Shown here in pieces: positions 61,526 through 64,000 of a stretch of 64,000 nt of DNA. Origin of the DNA: an uncultured Clostridia bacterium (GTDB taxonomy: Bacteria > Bacillota > Clostridia > TANB77 > CAG-508); NCBI GenBank assembly GCA_934130435.1, contig CAKOYB010000006.1:1-64000 (forward strand), read 5' to 3'. Within the stretch, counting starts at the first letter, position 1; the number at the start of each line of letters is the position of its first letter. Position numbers and translations under genes: made by a program. The notes below the pieces were generated by a model, which was not told the DNA's origin, searched no databases, and was given only the letters and a program-made list of their open reading frames with translations.

Positions 61526-61645
61526 GCACAATATTTTGTGCTTTGTGAGTATATTATATATCAAAAAAATTTTTTGTCAACTATTTTGTGCATTTTTTTT
61601 AAATTTTTTTTAAACTATTGATTTTTTGCACATTCTATTGTACAA
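61526..61645. promoter_or_regulatory. Intergenic operator region of the lysogeny switch
   Basis: GCACAATATTTTGTGC at 61526-61541, a half-site CTATTTTGTGCA near 61580-61592 and a degenerate copy TTGCACATTCTATTGTACAA at 61626-61645. Multiple graded sites between divergent repressors match CI/Cro-type control. Confidence 0.75.
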
Positions 61646-61671
61646 TATTCTTATAATAAGGAGTGAAAAAA

Positions 61672-62337
61672 ATGTATATTGGAGAAATAATTAAAGAATA
61701 TAGAACAAATCATCAGCTATCTCAAAGAGCTTTTGCTAGTAGAACTGCTTTAAGTCCTTCTTATATCAATACTCTTGAAAAAATATATAATCCCAAAACT
61801 GAAAGGCCTTATTCTGTAACTACTGATGTAGCAAATGAGCTTGCAAAGGCTATGAATATGTCTATTGAAGAGTTATTATCTAAAATAAATGGAAATCAAG
61901 AATTTACTTTAAACACCTCTAAATTAGATGAATTAGGTAACCCTGTTGTATCTATTCCACTTCTAGGAACTGTTAAAGCAGGATATAATTATTTAGCAGA
62001 AGAAAATTGGATTGGAAATGTAGATATAGATAAAAAACTAGCTGATAGTGGAGAATTCTTCGCATTAAATGTTAAAGGCGATTCAATGAGTCCAGTATTA
62101 ATAGAAGGAGATATCGTTATTGTAAAAAAACAAGATGATTTTGAAAACGGAGATATTGTTGTTGCTCTTATAAATGGAGATGAAGCAACTATAAAGAAGG
62201 CTAAAAAAAGTGATTCTAGTATATTATTACGACCATTTAATAATGATTATGACCCACTTATATTCACTTATGAAGAAATGAAGTCTATACCAGTAAAAAT
62301 TATAGGTATAGTAAAACAATTAAAGAGGGAATTTTAA
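61672..62337 (+). CDS. S24-family phage repressor (CI/LexA-like)
   Basis: 221 residues from ATG 61672 (AAGGAG upstream). The N-terminal helix-turn-helix is NHQLSQRAFASRTALSPSYI; the C-terminal S24 domain has the Ala-Gly cleavage site (GTVKAGYN, near 105), catalytic Ser in KGDSMSP and Lys in DEATIKKA. It should keep the prophage silent and self-cleave with RecA under DNA damage. It ends 1 base before the recombinase gene, so the integrase may be cotranscribed with the repressor. Confidence 0.9.
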   Translation: MYIGEIIKEYRTNHQLSQRAFASRTALSPSYINTLEKIYNPKTERPYSVTTDVANELAKAMNMSIEELLSKINGNQEFTLNTSKLDELGNPVVSIPLLGTVKAGYNYLAEENWIGNVDIDKKLADSGEFFALNVKGDSMSPVLIEGDIVIVKKQDDFENGDIVVALINGDEATIKKAKKSDSSILLRPFNNDYDPLIFTYEEMKSIPVKIIGIVKQLKREF

Positions 62338-62338
62338 A

Positions 62339-63887
62339 ATGAGTAAATCAACAAATAATAATATGGAATATTATTGTATGTATTTGAGAAAATCACGTAA
62401 AGATTTAGAAGCAGAAGAACATGGGCAAGGAGAAACTCTTAGTAGACATGAAAAAATCTTAAATGATTTAGCTTCATCCATGAATATAAAAATTAGTAAA
62501 ACATATAGAGAAATTGTCTCTCGGAGATAGTATAGCATGTAGACCAGTTATGCAACAATTACTTAACGATATTGAAAATAATATGTGGACTGGTGTGTTA
62601 GTTGTAGAAGTTGAAAGATTAGCAAGAGGAGATACTATAGACCAAGGAATAGTATCTCAGACATTCAAAAATTCATACACCAAAATAATTACTCCTATGA
62701 AAACATACGACCCTAATAATGAATATGATGAGGAATACTTTGAATTTGGTTTGTTTATGTCTAGAAGAGAATATAAAACCATCACTAGGCGTCTTCATAG
62801 CGGTGTAATATCTGCCATTAAAGAAGGAAAGCATGTTTCTGGTATTGCTCCTTTTGGATATGACAAAGTCAAATTAAAAGGTCAAAAAGGTTATTCTTTA
62901 ATTCCAAATGATAATGCTAAAACTGTACAGCTTATTTTTAATATGTATTGTAACAACATTGGTGCTAGAGCAATTTCTAGAGAACTTGAACGATTAAATA
63001 TAAAAGCCATTAAAGCTGATAATTGGAATCCTTCAACAATAAGGAGTATCTTATCTAATCCTGTTTATATTGGGAAAATAAAATACGTTGATAAAAGAAC
63101 TGTAAAAAAAGTAATTGATGGTAATTTAAAACGAGTAAAGAGCGATAGGTCTGAAACACTTCTCGTTGATGGACTTCATGAAGCTATTATAGATATCGAT
63201 ACTTGGAATAAGGCTCAACATATAAGAAAAAATATGCTTGTATCATCTAATAAAGTAGATACAACTATAAAAAATCCTATGGCTGGACTCTTAAAATGTT
63301 CTATGTGTGGAAGAAGTTTAGACCGTATTTCTGTCCCTAAGAAAAATGAAGTTCGATTAACTTGCAGATTCTGTAAGGATAATGTAGGAAGTAAAATAGA
63401 AATAGTAGAAAATAAATTATTTAATTCACTAAAATTATTATTAAATGACTACAAACTTAAATTAATTAATAATGACAACTCTGATATAGAACTACTTTTA
63501 AATATCAACACTAATAGTATTAGTAATCTAGAAAACGAAATTAAAAAGACACTTAGCCAATTAAATAATACCTACGATTTACTAGAACAAGGTATTTATA
63601 CAAAAGATATTTTTATAGAACGTTCTAATTTATTAAAATCAAAAATAACCGACTTAAATATGCAACATGAAGAATTACTCAAAGAAAAGGAAAAAATTGA
63701 AAATAATAAAAATAGAAAGGAAATATTAATACCCAAAATAGAAAATGTAATAGATACTTATTATGAAACTAATGATATCTTGTATAAAAACAAATTACTA
63801 AAATCTGTATTACAGAAAGTAGAATATTCTAAACTTAATCCTTCTAGTCCTGATGATTTTGAGTTAATATTATATCCTAAATTATAA
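62339..63887 (+). CDS. int: Large serine recombinase (integrase) read through CGGA
   Basis: Triplet reading from ATG 62339 gives 63 residues ending REIVSRR. Skipping C62522 gives TYREIVSGDSIACRPVMQQL and the complete protein of about 515 residues. The front YYCMYLRKSRKDLEAEEHGQ has the catalytic Ser; the resolvase domain ends near 150; a recombinase domain (APFGYDKVKLKGQKGYSLIP) and zinc ribbon (LKCSMCGRSL ... CRFC) follow, then a coiled coil. S-G-D-S-I is canonical. It would integrate and excise the prophage between CTATCAAAATG cores. Confidence 0.93.
62522..62525 (+). other. CGGA site C (integrase)
   Basis: Context TCT-CGGA-GAT-AGT; consensus VSGDS gives Gly. It is the only plus-strand site. 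Confidence 0.95.
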
Positions 63888-63932
63888 AGCAGAGGTTTTA
63901 TTTTTATACCTCTGCTTGTATCGTCTATATTT

Positions 63933-64000
63933 TCATCTATCAAAATGAACCCAGGTAGGCGTATATTGTACCGGTTCAACGTAGCTCCATACTCCAGACG
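63933..64000 (-). pseudogene. 5' half of the split host cell-wall enzyme gene (runs off window)
   Basis: On the minus strand the frame reads SGVWSYVEPVQYTPTWVHFDR then TGA (63933) from phage sequence. The P-x-W-V-H-x-D ending resembles the last strand of M15-type D-Ala-D-Ala carboxypeptidases. The core falls between HFD and RRQ, so integration removes the peptidoglycan-binding tail and leaves a catalytic part with only one foreign residue. Confidence 0.75.
63937..63947. repeat. attR core
   Basis: CTATCAAAATG, identical to attL, 50 bases after the integrase stop. Rightward flank is host coding sequence. Bases 63888-63936 are a short phage attP arm. Confidence 0.85.

Larger units (their letters stand above)
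27984..63947. mobile_element. Prophage (siphovirus), about 35.95 kb, integrated by a serine recombinase
   Basis: Bounded by the 11-bp repeat CTATCAAAATG (27984-27994 and 63937-63947). It contains integrase, two repressor-like genes, recombination/replication genes, terminase, portal, capsid, scaffold, tape measure, tail and lysis modules in the usual order. The head module resembles Listeria phage A118-type (minor capsid proteins, Gp15 tail chaperone). All structural modules seem intact once CGGA sites are read through. It lies inside a host gene; excision would restore the gene exactly. Confidence 0.93.

Noticed and set aside
12948..62525. Classical slippery-site +1 frameshifting at all sites
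   Set aside because: Codons before the site are diverse and would not re-pair after a +1 slip, and the gene with two sites would need two independent rare events. Only site A has a nearby Shine-Dalgarno-like run.
12948..62525. Reassignment of CGG to another amino acid (as in some Firmicute lineages) without a shift
   Set aside because: Triplet reading of CGG, whatever the residue, still meets a stop soon after in every case and loses the conserved motifs.
12937..63887. The twelve frame breaks as pseudogenes or sequencing errors
   Set aside because: Random errors would not always add a C before GGA, nor always spare the rest of each gene, nor fall at twelve sites with the same four bases while no intact gene uses CGG.

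Overview
The window is very AT-rich and reads like the chromosome of a low-GC, spore-forming Firmicute, probably a clostridium. The signs are two CotF-like coat proteins, the remnant of an alpha/beta small acid-soluble spore protein, WhiA, a minimal SUF pair and strong AGGAGG ribosome binding sites. The genus cannot be fixed from sequence alone.

Layout. Bases 1-27,700 are host chromosome with almost every gene on the minus strand: the edge of a winged-helix protein, GNAT and M20 enzymes, an AAA/DUF4143 ATPase, ribosome hibernation factor, an M23 peptidase, coat genes, pcrA, thyX, prfA, hemW, a large unknown protein, whiA, a metal-efflux block (permease, CPx-ATPase, ArsR repressor), sufBC, a second large unknown protein, and several membrane proteins. 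Bases 27,984-63,947 are one apparently complete siphovirus prophage of about 35.95 kb. It is bounded by an 11-bp direct repeat (CTATCAAAATG) and splits a host cell-wall enzyme gene. From right to left it carries a serine recombinase and S24 repressor (plus strand). The minus strand then carries early genes (Cro-like, Sak3-like annealing protein, YqaJ nuclease, SpoVG-like, NinB-like, DnaD, RusA, HNH proteins, YopX), a late regulator, a consensus promoter, tRNA-Thr, terminase, head, tail and lysis genes. A second repressor-like gene sits beside attL.

Main discovery. CGG never appears as a normal triplet in any gene of this window. It occurs in frame 12 times, always as CGGA, and each time the protein continues only if the four bases are read as one codon (a +1 shift; C skipped, GGA read as Gly). 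The restored proteins match known families across the junction: FTGL in YopX, VSGDS in the serine recombinase, RYGLE in terminase, the GGKAT region of an HNH protein. They also restore ATGA-type overlaps with the next gene, and in one case place the stop 8 bases before a terminator. Two sites are in host genes and ten are in nine prophage genes, one of which has two sites. Preceding codons differ at nearly every site, which argues against classical slippery-site frameshifting and for quadruplet decoding of CGGA as glycine, presumably by a tRNA with an extended UCCG anticodon. The prophage integrase, terminase large subunit, a tail protein and several early genes would all depend on it. The prophage also encodes an odd 139-nt tRNA-like RNA with UCCG in its large central loop; whether that is the decoder is speculative.

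Other points: an M23 peptidase gene that appears to start at ATT; a WhiA lacking about 100 N-terminal residues; a possible transcription attenuator before the M20 peptidase; an Ltp superinfection-exclusion lipoprotein inserted among tail genes; a dockerin-like repeat on a tail protein; and a terminase with a fused small-subunit-like domain.
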